Assembly: GCA_040376155.1 (NCBI GenBank)
Contig: JBEIRG010000045.1
Span: 1-15,760, forward strand
From: CADCWF01 sp903864575
GTDB taxonomy: Bacteria > Chloroflexota > Chloroflexia > Thermomicrobiales > UBA6265
Direction: 5' to 3'
DNA: 15,760 nt
In this document: positions 1 to 8,900 of the stretch, piece by piece
How the letters are laid out: each line of letters opens with the position of its first letter
How positions within the stretch are numbered: position 1 is the stretch's first letter
Translations under genes and position numbers: made by a program
Notes under the pieces: generated by a model
Databases searched by the model: none
Told to the model about the DNA's origin: nothing
The model's input: only the letters and a program-made list of their open reading frames with translations

Positions 1-341
1 GGGGCGACCTGTACGCCGCCATGCGCTGGACGCGCCCGGGCTGGGTGCCTGCAGCGAACAAGCAGAAGGTCGCTCCCAGCACCTACACCGGCGCTCCCAA
101 TCAAATCCGGCGCGAGACTGACGAGCCCGACAAGTTCGCCGCCTACGATCTCGCCACGTTCGACTCGGCGGCAGGCGTCCCCATCCTCGCCGACACGCTC
201 GGCTGGCTCGTCTGCCGGGTGACCGCCGAGGTCCCCGCGGGCGACTCCGTATTACTGCTTGCCGAGGTCATCGAGGCGCAGGTGCTGCGCGACGGCGACC
301 CCCTGACCATGCGCTCCGCCGGGTTCCGCCACGCGGGATGA
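1..341 (+). CDS. Flavin reductase-like FMN-binding domain protein, C-terminal part (truncated by window edge)
   Basis: The reading frame is open from base 3, so the gene enters from outside the window and only about 113 C-terminal residues are visible. Recognisable flavin reductase (PF01613-type) features are a DKFA segment, then GVPILADTLGWLVCRV, then AGDSVLLLAEV, and a closing GDPLTMRSAGF. These match the family's usual pattern 'G.PvLadalawleCrv ... aGDH.l..GeV ... PL...'. Such proteins bind FMN and either reduce it for a partner monooxygenase or act as small flavoenzymes. The usual His of the AGDH motif is Ser here. An internal ATG at 21 has no clear ribosome binding site and would leave half a domain, so I treat the gene as truncated rather than as a 106-residue protein. 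The region before DKFA is a poorer match to the family. The next gene (447-779) is convergent. Confidence 0.7.
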   Translation, partial: GDLYAAMRWTRPGWVPAANKQKVAPSTYTGAPNQIRRETDEPDKFAAYDLATFDSAAGVPILADTLGWLVCRVTAEVPAGDSVLLLAEVIEAQVLRDGDPLTMRSAGFRHAG

Positions 342-446
342 CGACGTTCCCGGCAATCGCTCTCCGGCCCGACGGGTGTGGACGATCCTGACCGCGCGGG
401 ACCCACCGCAGGCAAACCCGGCCAGCACCCTGCACGCCAGCGTCGA

Positions 447-779
447 CTAGGCAGGCTCGCCCGAGAGGTTCTCCTGCTCGCGCGCGTGCTCCTCGTCGTC
501 GTAGTCATCGTCCTCGTCGTCCAAGTCGTCCTCATCGTCGTTGGCGACGAGTTCGTAATTGCCGGTGGACACGGCATGGAGATCGCTCAGCACGTCGTAC
601 GTGGCGAAACTGACCTCAGCGAAGTCGATCTGCCCCTGCATGAACTGGACGAAGATGTCTCCGAGTTCGGTCGCCAGATCGCGGGCGAGGTCGATCTGCT
701 CCTCGGGATTCTTCGGCATCTCCACCTCGGCGTGAACATGATTGTGATCGTGGGCGTTCTTCTTTTTGCTGGCGCTCAT
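447..779 (-). CDS. Small protein with His-rich N-terminus and Asp/Glu-rich C-terminus, function unknown
   Basis: This 110-residue protein starts at ATG 779 because a GAGGAA site sits a few bases upstream; the longer in-frame ORF to 875 has no such support. The N-terminus carries Lys residues and four alternating His (10, 12, 14, 16). Residues 24-76 look like a folded helical domain, with the stretches PEEQIDLARDLATELGDIF and FMQGQIDFAEVSFATYDVL. Residues 81-98 are almost entirely Asp/Glu. The His cluster and the acidic tail are compatible with metal binding or with a charged interaction surface, but that is inference; I do not recognise the family. It lies downstream of amt and its 41-residue neighbour on the same strand, separated by a long hairpin at 869-904, so it may have its own promoter. 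The acidic codon run makes the DNA a GAC/GAG-type low-complexity tract. It has no signal peptide or membrane span. Confidence 0.75.
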   Translation of the reverse strand: MSASKKKNAHDHNHVHAEVEMPKNPEEQIDLARDLATELGDIFVQFMQGQIDFAEVSFATYDVLSDLHAVSTGNYELVANDDEDDLDDEDDDYDDEEHAREQENLSGEPA

Positions 780-868
780 GGATGGTTCCTCGTGTCGGTC
801 GGGAGGAGGGCGGCGGCAGATCGCCATCGCATGAGCAATTGTCAGGGGTTCCCCGCCTTTCGCGCCAA

Positions 869-904
869 CGGCCACGGGCGCGCCATCTGGCGCGCTCGTG
901 GCCG
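869..904 (-). terminator. Strong GC-rich hairpin, possible terminator or processing site
   Basis: CGGCCACGGGCGCGCC and GGCGCGCTCGTGGCCG are inverted copies (one G/T-type mismatch) around the 4-base loop ATCT, giving a 16-bp stem. It lies 28 bases beyond the stop of the 41-residue ORF and 90 bases before the start of the 110-residue gene, both on the minus strand. No T-run follows on either strand, so it is not a classical intrinsic terminator. In GC-rich genomes such hairpins often still end transcripts or block 3' decay, which is the inferred role here. Confidence 0.5.
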
Positions 905-931
905 GGAGAGTGGTCCAGGCGGACGAAGCGA

Positions 932-1057
932 CTACGCCTTCGCTTCGGCCACCGGCAAGGAGGAGACGGTGATGACCTCGGCATCCGCATCCTTCGGCGC
1001 GGCGAGCCAGGCGGCGACAAGGGCGAAGAAGGAGAGGAACGCGACGATCTCGATCAT
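932..1057 (-). CDS. 41-residue single-span membrane peptide downstream of amt
   Basis: This short ORF starts at ATG 1057 behind a perfect AGGAGG with an 8-base gap and ends at TAG 932-934. The peptide begins MIEIVAFLSFFALVAAWLAA, a hydrophobic segment of about 17 residues (4-20). It is followed by a short charged stretch (PKDADAE) and a tail ending PVAEAKA. It therefore looks like a one-pass membrane microprotein. It begins 66 bases after the amt stop on the same strand, so the two are probably co-transcribed, and a strong hairpin follows it. By analogy, small membrane peptides often accompany transporters (for example KdpF), so a stabilising or regulatory role for Amt is conceivable but unproven. 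I do not recognise a named family. The ideal ribosome binding site, the complete ORF and the clear membrane helix are the grounds for calling it real. Confidence 0.6.
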   Translation of the reverse strand: MIEIVAFLSFFALVAAWLAAPKDADAEVITVSSLPVAEAKA

Positions 1058-1065
1058 GACGGGAA

Positions 1066-1071
1066 CCTCCT
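1066..1071 (-). promoter_or_regulatory. Ribosome binding site AGGAGG of the 41-residue ORF
   Basis: On the minus strand AGGAGG is followed by 8 bases and then ATG. This perfect match to the anti-Shine-Dalgarno core is the main reason for accepting the short ORF at 932-1057. Confidence 0.7.
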
Positions 1072-1123
1072 GTTGCGCTACCGGCGATCGGGTTTCAGGG
1101 ATCAGCGTTCGGGCTGCCGCCCA

Positions 1124-2347
<1,224 letters not shown>

Positions 2348-2475
2348 CCCTCCTCCTCCCGTCACGTGCAGCGCCCCGGGAGCCATCCGGGACCTCGAAC
2401 ACCCAGTGATGGGAGTCTAGAAAGCGATGCACAACGAGACTACGTGAATGCTGACCGAATATGCGTCATGATTCA

Positions 2476-2488
2476 GTGCAATTTGCAC
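2476..2488. promoter_or_regulatory. Palindrome GTGCAA-T-TTGCAC upstream of amt, operator candidate
   Basis: Two perfect 6-base arms are separated by one base, 129 bases upstream of the amt start. The surroundings (tgattcagtgc, acaaaatac) are the most AT-rich in this gap, as expected near a promoter. A second TGCA-rich palindrome lies at 2532-2541 and a related GATGCACAAC half-site near 2429. A dimeric regulator responding to nitrogen state is a reasonable guess. No specific regulator can be named. Confidence 0.4.
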
Positions 2489-2531
2489 AAAATACTCGCG
2501 TGCCAGCGCCAGCGCCGGGATTCAGGGCGGT

Positions 2532-2541
2532 GCACATGTGC
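2532..2541. promoter_or_regulatory. Palindrome GCACATGTGC, second operator candidate
   Basis: This perfect 10-base palindrome lies between the stop of the isochorismatase-family gene and amt. Its half-site GCAC resembles the half-sites of the palindrome at 2476-2488, so the two could be bound by the same protein. A palindrome of this length can also arise by chance. Confidence 0.25.
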
Positions 2542-2563
2542 TGAGGTCACAACTACGGGGCGG

Positions 2564-3199
2564 CTATGCCCCGGCGGGGCGCACGGGAGGGAACGCTTCG
2601 GGCTCCGGCAACACGGCGCCGGGGAGAAGCGCGCCGATCCGGCGATGGGTCCCACCCGCCGAAACCGTCAACCGAAGCTCGTATTCGAACGCCTTCACCG
2701 TCGACGGAATCGCCCCGGCGGCTTCCATGCGCCGGATTGCCGGGCCGGTGTTCGGCTCGGAACTGAAGAGCGCGTCCTCCAGGAGCATCACCCGCTTCCC
2801 CATGCCGAGCAGACCGAGCACCGACTGCAGCACGCAGACGTCGGTCTCCCCCCCGGCGACGGCGATGCACTCCCGGTCGAGCGTGGCGATCGCCGCGCGG
2901 ATGGCGGGCTCGCCGCAGCAATTGAAGGAGTCCTTGGTCAGGCGGAGTCCCTGCTCCGGGAAAGCGCGCTCCAGTCGCTCCGGCAGCAATCCCTTGTCGG
3001 CGGTCGGCTGCTCGAAGGTGGCGATCGCAGGCAGCTCATGCACCCGGCAGACCCCAAGCAGGTAGTCGAGCCGCGAGAGCAGGGCTTCCACCTCGCCGCT
3101 CATCCAGCCGTCGAGAAAGAAGGGCTGCACGTCGATGATCAGCACCGCGGTGTTGGCGGACGTGGCGACGAACGGGACCTGATCGGATGGCGTCGGCAT
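2564..3199 (-). CDS. Isochorismatase-family cysteine hydrolase
   Basis: This 211-residue cytoplasmic enzyme of the isochorismatase-like fold hydrolyses small amides or related compounds through an Asp-Lys-Cys triad (the family includes nicotinamidase, N-carbamoylsarcosine amidase and isochorismatase). The triad is visible: Asp23 in AVLIIDVQPFF, Lys89 in LRLTKDSFN and Cys122 in GGETDVCVLQSVLGLLG. The position just before the Cys helix carries the usual small-residue turn. Start ATG 3199 is chosen over 3229 because GAGGAG lies 8 bases upstream. Substrate cannot be told from the sequence; the metal-site His pattern of true nicotinamidases is not apparent. The tail (GALLPGAVLPEPEAF) is proline-rich and slightly longer than the minimal domain. 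It is divergent from the Agl23-like gene and lies 216 bases upstream of amt on the same strand. That gap contains palindromes, so separate transcription of amt is likely. Confidence 0.9.
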   Translation of the reverse strand: MPTPSDQVPFVATSANTAVLIIDVQPFFLDGWMSGEVEALLSRLDYLLGVCRVHELPAIATFEQPTADKGLLPERLERAFPEQGLRLTKDSFNCCGEPAIRAAIATLDRECIAVAGGETDVCVLQSVLGLLGMGKRVMLLEDALFSSEPNTGPAIRRMEAAGAIPSTVKAFEYELRLTVSAGGTHRRIGALLPGAVLPEPEAFPPVRPAGA

Positions 3200-3343
3200 G
3201 ACCGGATCTCCTCTCCGCGTGGCGTTCACCTTGCGTGCGGGAAGTGGATGCCATCAACGGCCGGGCGTCAATGGCGCGCACTCGGCGCGGACTGGTCCAC
3301 ACCTGCACCCGTCTGCACCTCGCCGCCGCTCGGAACCGGCCCG

Positions 3344-3349
3344 TATACT
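3344..3349 (+). promoter_or_regulatory. Candidate -10 box TATACT of the Agl23-like gene
   Basis: TATACT stands out in very GC-rich sequence in the divergent gap 3200-3353. Transcription would start near base 3356, 24 bases before ATG 3380 and its ribosome binding site. No convincing -35 box is found at the usual spacing. If this promoter is real, the in-frame GTG at 3354 would not be on the transcript. Confidence 0.4.
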
Positions 3350-3353
3350 CGAC

Positions 3354-5816
3354 GTGACCGCGTTGCCGGGGAGGCGCCCATGCCGACACGGCCCGATTCA
3401 TCCGCACGAGGCAAGCGCCACGGGGAGATTCGTCGCGACCGCACCAGCAACCGCACCCACGACCGCGGAGCCGGCGAACGGCCAGGCCCCCCGCCGCCCG
3501 GACGCCGCCGCGCCGGCAGCTCCGTCCGCCACGGTCCCATTCGCGCTCCGGATCACCATCGAGGGGGCCCTCTACACGGTGATGATCGCGCTCGCCGCGA
3601 TCACCCGCTTCTGGGATCTCGGCTCCCGCGCCCTGCATCACGACGAGAGCCTGCACGCCTACTTCTCATGGCTCCTCGCCACCGGTCAAGGCTACGTGCA
3701 CGATCCGCTCATGCACGGCCCGTTCCTTTTCCACGCCAACGCCCTCGTCTACTTCCTCTTCGGCGCGTCGGACGCCAGCAGCAGATTCTGGCCCGCCCTG
3801 TGCGGCGTCCTGCTCGTGGCGATGCCCTACCTGTTGCGCGGGCCGAAACACCTCGGGCGCTGGGGCGCGCTGGCGGCCAGCTTCCTCTTTCTCGTCTCCC
3901 CGGCCCTGCTCTACCAGGGGCGCTACATCCGGCACGACACCTTCACGGTCGCCGCCTCGCTGCTGCTCTTCATCGCCATCGTCCGCTACGTGGAATGGCC
4001 GGAGCGGAAGTGGCTCTACGCCGCCAGCGTCGCTCTCGGCGTTCTCATCACCAACCATGAGATCGTCTTCGGCATCGTGGCGTTTTTCGTCTTCACGCTG
4101 GCAGGCGCGCTGTTCTGGAAGGAGCTGCGCCCTGCCCTGCCGGTGATCGCCATTGCCGGCATCGCCGCAGTCGTTCTCATCGCGAAGCTGCCGGACTGGA
4201 CGAGCCGACCTCTCCCGAGCATCCCCTGGGAGAACCCGACCCGCGACGACCAGTTCACCTTCTATCGCGATCTGCTGACCAACCCGCTGCTCATCGCCCT
4301 GCTGCTGCTCGCCGTCGTCACCATTGCCGCAGTGGGACTGTCGCTCGTCCGCCGGCGCGACCCGGCGCGGGTGAAGGAGGGCTGGCCGGCATCCCTCCTC
4401 GCCGACGCGGAGCCGGGCAGCGTGGCTTACGCCGTCAACGCCGCCTGGGCGGACAAGCGCGGCCTCGGCGTCGCGCTCGCCACGTTCGGGGCGATCTTCG
4501 TGTTCTTCTTCACCACCATGCTCACCAACGCCTACGGCCTCGCCTCCGGCACCATCGCCACCGACGGCACGCTCCTCTACTGGCTGGGCCAGCACGACTT
4601 CCGGCGCGGCGAGCAGCCATGGTTCTACTACCTGCTGCTCTGGCCGCAGTACGAACCGATCGCGGCGATTCTCGGCCTGATCGCTGCGGTGGCGACGGCC
4701 TGGCGGGCCCTGCTCGTCGCGCTCGGCAGGCGGGCGATGGGGCCGCAGTTCTTCTGCGCAATGACCCTCGCCATCTGGCTGGCGGGCATCGGCCTCTCGC
4801 TCACCTGGGCGGGCGAGAAGATGCCCTGGCTCATCATCCACATCACCCTGCCCGCAACCCTGCTCGCCGCGATGCTGATCGGCCACGCCGTCGAGCGCTG
4901 GTTGCCCGATCCGGCGCAACCGGCGCGGACATGGGGTGCGCCGGAGTGGATCGCCGTCACCGCGCTGCTGCTGGCCGCCGCCGGGTGGTTCCTCCTTGCC
5001 GGGAGGATGACCTACGGCGAGTTCGTTGAGAGCAACGATCCGGGAGGCTGGGCCCGTCAGGTCGCGGCGGGCGCCGCCGAGCGTTGGTGGCTGCTTGCCG
5101 TGCCGCCGCTCGTCGCGCTCGGGATCGTTGTCGCCGCGGCCATGCTCCGGGGGCCGCGGCGCGCGCTCCGGGCCGCCGCCGCCGCGGGCTTCGCGTTGCT
5201 GGTGCTGTTGCAGGTCCACCTCGGCTGGCGGTTGGCCTATCTCGAAGGTGACGTTCCGAAGGACATGATGGTCTACACCCAGACCGCGCCGGACGTGCAT
5301 CGCATGGTCGGTGAGCTGACCGCGCTCTCGCAGGAGATGACCGGGGGGCTCGGGCTGGAGATCAAGTACGACAGCGGCGTCTCCTGGCCCCTGCAGTGGT
5401 ACCTGCGTGATTTCACCAACAAGGGGATGGTGAGCGGTCTGGCAGGCAACGCCCCCATCGTGATTGTGGCCGACGACAGCGCGTCCCAGATGGGCGAATC
5501 GCTCGCAAACTACACCCCGCAGGAGTACGTGCTGCGCTGGTGGTTCCCGGAAGACCAGATTTACCGCAACTTCGCCATCGCCCCGGAAATCGGCCTGGGC
5601 CGCTCGGCGTGGAAGTCCGAGGAGCAGCCGCATGGCGTGATGGATATCCTCCGCTCCATCGGCAGCAGCATCGCGACCCTGTCCACGCCCGAGGGGCAGC
5701 AGCGGGTCTACCGCCTGCTGATGTATCGCGACCTGCCCGCGCGGATCGACTCCTACCGTTACACCCTGTACATCAGGAACGATCTGCTCCCGCTCTACAA
5801 CGAGATCCGGTATTGA
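3354..5816 (+). CDS. Agl23-like (TIGR03663-type) multi-pass membrane protein with GT-C glycosyltransferase fold
   Basis: From the in-frame GTG 3354 the protein has 820 residues. An Ala/Pro-rich cytosolic head (to about 65) precedes many membrane spans and then a soluble C-terminal domain. After the first span comes RFWDLGSRALHHDESLHAYF, with the acidic pair Asp97-Glu98 typical of the GT-C first external loop. Then come YVHDPLMHGPFLFHANALVYFLFG and YQGRYIRHDTF, all recognised marks of the 'flippase activity-associated protein Agl23' family. AGEKMPWLIIHITLP lies in a later loop, and WPLQWYLRDF (about residue 680) is in the outer C-terminal domain. The likely job is transfer of a sugar from a lipid carrier during surface glycan or glycoprotein assembly; substrate unknown. 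The start is doubtful: the best ribosome binding site and ATG (3380) are in another frame, suggesting an indel near 3422. Its stop overlaps a tiny ORF (TGATG), and a paralogue follows. Confidence 0.88.
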   Translation: MTALPGRRPCRHGPIHPHEASATGRFVATAPATAPTTAEPANGQAPRRPDAAAPAAPSATVPFALRITIEGALYTVMIALAAITRFWDLGSRALHHDESLHAYFSWLLATGQGYVHDPLMHGPFLFHANALVYFLFGASDASSRFWPALCGVLLVAMPYLLRGPKHLGRWGALAASFLFLVSPALLYQGRYIRHDTFTVAASLLLFIAIVRYVEWPERKWLYAASVALGVLITNHEIVFGIVAFFVFTLAGALFWKELRPALPVIAIAGIAAVVLIAKLPDWTSRPLPSIPWENPTRDDQFTFYRDLLTNPLLIALLLLAVVTIAAVGLSLVRRRDPARVKEGWPASLLADAEPGSVAYAVNAAWADKRGLGVALATFGAIFVFFFTTMLTNAYGLASGTIATDGTLLYWLGQHDFRRGEQPWFYYLLLWPQYEPIAAILGLIAAVATAWRALLVALGRRAMGPQFFCAMTLAIWLAGIGLSLTWAGEKMPWLIIHITLPATLLAAMLIGHAVERWLPDPAQPARTWGAPEWIAVTALLLAAAGWFLLAGRMTYGEFVESNDPGGWARQVAAGAAERWWLLAVPPLVALGIVVAAAMLRGPRRALRAAAAAGFALLVLLQVHLGWRLAYLEGDVPKDMMVYTQTAPDVHRMVGELTALSQEMTGGLGLEIKYDSGVSWPLQWYLRDFTNKGMVSGLAGNAPIVIVADDSASQMGESLANYTPQEYVLRWWFPEDQIYRNFAIAPEIGLGRSAWKSEEQPHGVMDILRSIGSSIATLSTPEGQQRVYRLLMYRDLPARIDSYRYTLYIRNDLLPLYNEIRY
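3368..3374 (+). promoter_or_regulatory. Ribosome binding site GGGGAGG in front of out-of-frame ATG 3380
   Basis: GGGGAGG with a 5-base gap to ATG 3380 is the best translation start signal of the region. That ATG is not in frame with the Agl23-like protein. It reads MPTRPDSSARGKRHG and then reaches a GGGG run at 3422-3425, where removing one G would join it to the coding frame. See the finding on this start. Confidence 0.5.
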
Positions 5817-5908
5817 TGGCCGGCGCAGGGCGGGCCGCCCGCGAGGTTGGCCCCCGGCCCTGCCCCGACGACGACCAGGACGACCCGTTCGCACGAACCC
5901 CGGAGTGA
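5816..5908 (+). CDS. Possible 30-residue coupled ORF between the two GT-C-like genes
   Basis: ATG 5816 overlaps the stop of the Agl23-like gene as TGATG, and the ORF ends at TGA 5906-5908, two bases before ATG 5911. It thus fills the gap completely and could pass ribosomes from one gene to the next. The product starts MAGAGRAAREVGPRPC and then is acidic (PDDDQDDPFARTPE). I recognise no family. The same bases can form a long hairpin (5825-5863), which competes with the coding explanation. There is no separate ribosome binding site, so translation would rely on re-initiation. Confidence is low. Confidence 0.3.
   Translation: MAGAGRAAREVGPRPCPDDDQDDPFARTPE
5825..5863 (+). other. Compound hairpin in the gap between the Agl23-like and NHL-fused genes
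   Basis: GCAGGGC (5825-5831) pairs with GCCCTGC (5857-5863). Directly inside, GGGCC (5832-5836) pairs with GGCCC (5849-5853), with a 3-base bulge on the right side and a 12-base loop. There is no T-run, so it is more likely an mRNA stability or attenuation element than a terminator. Confidence 0.4.
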
Positions 5909-5910
5909 CG

Positions 5911-8900
5911 ATGAGCGCCCCCAGGGAGAAGCAACCCCGGAAGCAGTCAGCAGGCACGGCCGCGCCCTCCGCCGCACCCGCTCATTCCGGAGAGGCCGAG
6001 GCCATGCCTGACACGGTTGACGCCGTCGAGATCGCCATCGCCGAGATGGCGGACGACGGGAACGCCGCGATCATCGACCTCGAGGCCGAGCGCATCGACG
6101 CGCCCATCGGGCGGGTCACGGCAGTGCCGCGGCCCAGTTCGCTCGACCGGGCATTCGAGATTCGTGGAGCATCATGGCTGGCCATCGGCTGGGCCGTCGC
6201 CATCGTCGCCGCCATCGCGCTGCGGCTGGGTGATCTCGACCGCTGGGCGCTCTCCGCACGCGAAGGCGCCGCCGCCTTCGACGCGTGGCGCATGTACACC
6301 GGCAACCCCGGCGCAGCCGGCGACCTGCTGCCCGCCGCCACGCCCACCCCGCTCCTGCTGCAGGCGCTCTCCTTCTTCCTCTTCGGGGTGACCGACGCGA
6401 CCTTCAGGATGCCCTCCGCCATCTTCGGTCTCGCGGTGCTGCCGCTGGCATGGTCACTCCGGCGGTCGATCGGCGACGCCGCCGCCTGCTGCATGGCGCT
6501 GCTGGCCGCCTGCTCCCCCATCCTCGTCCAGAGTTCCCGCACGGGTGACGGGCAGACCATCGCGGCGGTCTCCCTGCTCGCCGTCGCGACGGCCATCATT
6601 CATCTCGGACGCGAGGACCTCACGGCGAGCGGCGCGCGATGGTGGGCGGTCATTGCCGGAATCGCCGGCGCGGCAGCCATCGGCTGCGGCGCGGGTGGGG
6701 TCTTTTCGCTCCTGATGCTGGTCATCGCGCTGGCGATCGCCGGCGCGCGCGCGGGCGCGGTCCACCGGGGCCTGCGCGGGCTGTCCTCGCAGGACACCCT
6801 GATCCCCGCGCTCGCCGCCCTGATCGCCACGTCGATCCTGCTGTTCAGCCGCATCTTCACCGCGCCCACCGCGCTCGCGGGCATCCCACAGGCGCTGGGA
6901 GACACCGCCGCGCTCATCTCGCAGCCCGGCCCGAGCCGCCTCGGCATCATGGCCCTGCTGATGCTCTTGCTCTATGAACCGGTCTCCGCCCTGCTGGCCG
7001 GATACGACCTCTGGAGCGCGGGCGAGGAGGGCGAGGACCGCTCCCCGGTCACCCTGTTCGCGCTCTGGCTGGGCGCTGGCGTCATTGGCTGGGGTCTGGC
7101 CGCGGGGGCAGGGCCGGAGCACATGGTCCATCTCGCGCTGCCGCTCGTCCTGATGGGCGGCGCGGGGATGGCGCGGCTGCTCGGGCTGATCGACTGGCGC
7201 GACGTCCGCGCCGGCCGCGGCGTCACCCTGCTGCTGGCCATCCTCGCCGCCTCGGCGGCGGCGTTCGCGGTGATCGTGCTGCTCGGCCGAAACCCCGGCG
7301 ATCCCGACCGGCTGGCGGTCGCCGCGCCTGCCATCGGCGTCGCGATGCTGGTGCTGGTCCCCCTGCTCTACCTCATCTCCCGCCTGGCGGGCGCGGAACG
7401 GGCCGCGGGAACGGGCCGCCAGACCGGCAGGCTTGCCCTCGTCGCCCTCGCCCTGATGCTCGGCGCATTCGGCCTGAGCAGCGCCACCCACCTCATCTAC
7501 GAGCGCGCCGGAACCGGCAAGGAACCCATCGCGCAGTTCGTCTCCACCGGCGCCGTGCGTCCAACGGTCGACCGCCTCGGCCGACTTGCCCGCGATGCGG
7601 GCGTCACCGATGGCTCCGTCCGCGACGTGGAGGGCGGTCACAGCCTCAAGATCGCCATCGATGAACGCGCCGCCCAGCCGTGGCGCTGGTACCTCCGCGA
7701 CTTCCCCTTCGCCGAGCCGGTCGCCGCGGGCGACACGATCACCGGCGCGGACGCGATCATCTCCCCGCCGACCGAACCGCTCCCCGATGGCTACGCCGAC
7801 GAGTCGGTCCCCGCCATCACCGGCGTGCCGGACATCTACCTGAAGCCCGATCTGCCGGATCTGGTCACCCGCATCGTCCTGCCGGAGTGGTGGCTCGCCG
7901 ACGCCCGCTATCTCCACTTTCGCGAGGGCATCACCGTGCCGCCGCCCACCATCACCCGGCTGGCCCTGAACCGCAGCCTGACTGGCAAGGTGGAGACCGC
8001 CGCGGGCCCCTATGGCCTCGATGACCGCCCCGGCCCCGGCCCCGGTGATGGTCAGCTGTCCCAGCCGGTTGGCATCGCGGTCGGCCCGGATGGCACGACC
8101 TATGTCATGGACAGCGGCAACTCGCGCGTCGAGCGCTACTCGGCGGACGGCCAGTTCGTCGGCACGTGGGACTCCGCCAACGGCATCTCGCTGCTCCGCA
8201 CCGACTCCGGCTTCGGCCCCACCGGGATCGCGACCGCCCCGGATGGCACGGTCTACCTGGCCGACACGTGGAACCACCGGGTGCTGGCGGTGAACCCGCT
8301 CGGGCAGGTGACCCTCACCATCGGCGGGAATACCGCGGACACCACGGACGACCCGGCGAAGGTCTCCGACGTTCCCGGCCAGTTCTTCGGGCCGCGCGCC
8401 ATCGCCGCGACGAAGAAGGCGGTTTTCGTGGCGGACACCGGGAACGAGCGCATCCAGGTCTTCTCGCCGGACGGCACGTTCCAGCGGGCCTTCGGGGGGT
8501 ATGGCGCCGAGGAGGGGCGCCTGATCGAACCGGTCGGCATTGCCATCGGACCTGACCGCGATCTCTACGTGGCCGACTCCGGCAATCAGCGGATCAGCGT
8601 CTTCTCGACGGACGGCGAGTTCCTCCGCTCCTTCATCATCGACGCCTGGCCCGCGCCGGACCCGACCGGCCTGCGCCCCTTCTTTCAGCCGTACCTGACC
8701 TTCGACCAGTCCGGCCACCTCATCGTGTCCTCCTCCGACAGCAACTCGATCGAGATCTACGATCCCGCTACGGGCACCCTGCTGGCATCACTTACCGGCA
8801 GCGGCGCGGACAGCTTCTCCGATCCGTTCGGCGTGGCGGTCGCACTGAACGGCGACGTGCTGGCGGCGGATTCCGGCGCAAACGCGGTGATCCGCGTGCC

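Noticed and set aside
21..341. Complete 106-residue gene starting at ATG 21
   Set aside because: The frame is open to the window edge, no ribosome binding site is seen, and only the second half of a flavin reductase domain would be present.
2476..2505. Sigma-54 promoter for amt (TGGCAC on the minus strand at 2500-2505 with TTGCA-like bases downstream)
   Set aside because: The GC and TGC elements are about 12 bases apart instead of 5, which does not fit sigma-54 spacing.
3666..5957. Long minus-strand open frame (over 700 codons) opposite the Agl23-like gene
   Set aside because: It mirrors codon bias of the sense gene and has Gly/Glu/Gln-rich low-complexity content without motifs.
6454..8718. 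Long minus-strand open frame opposite the NHL-fused gene
   Set aside because: Same reasons: antisense shadow with no recognisable domain, while the plus strand has membrane spans and NHL repeats.
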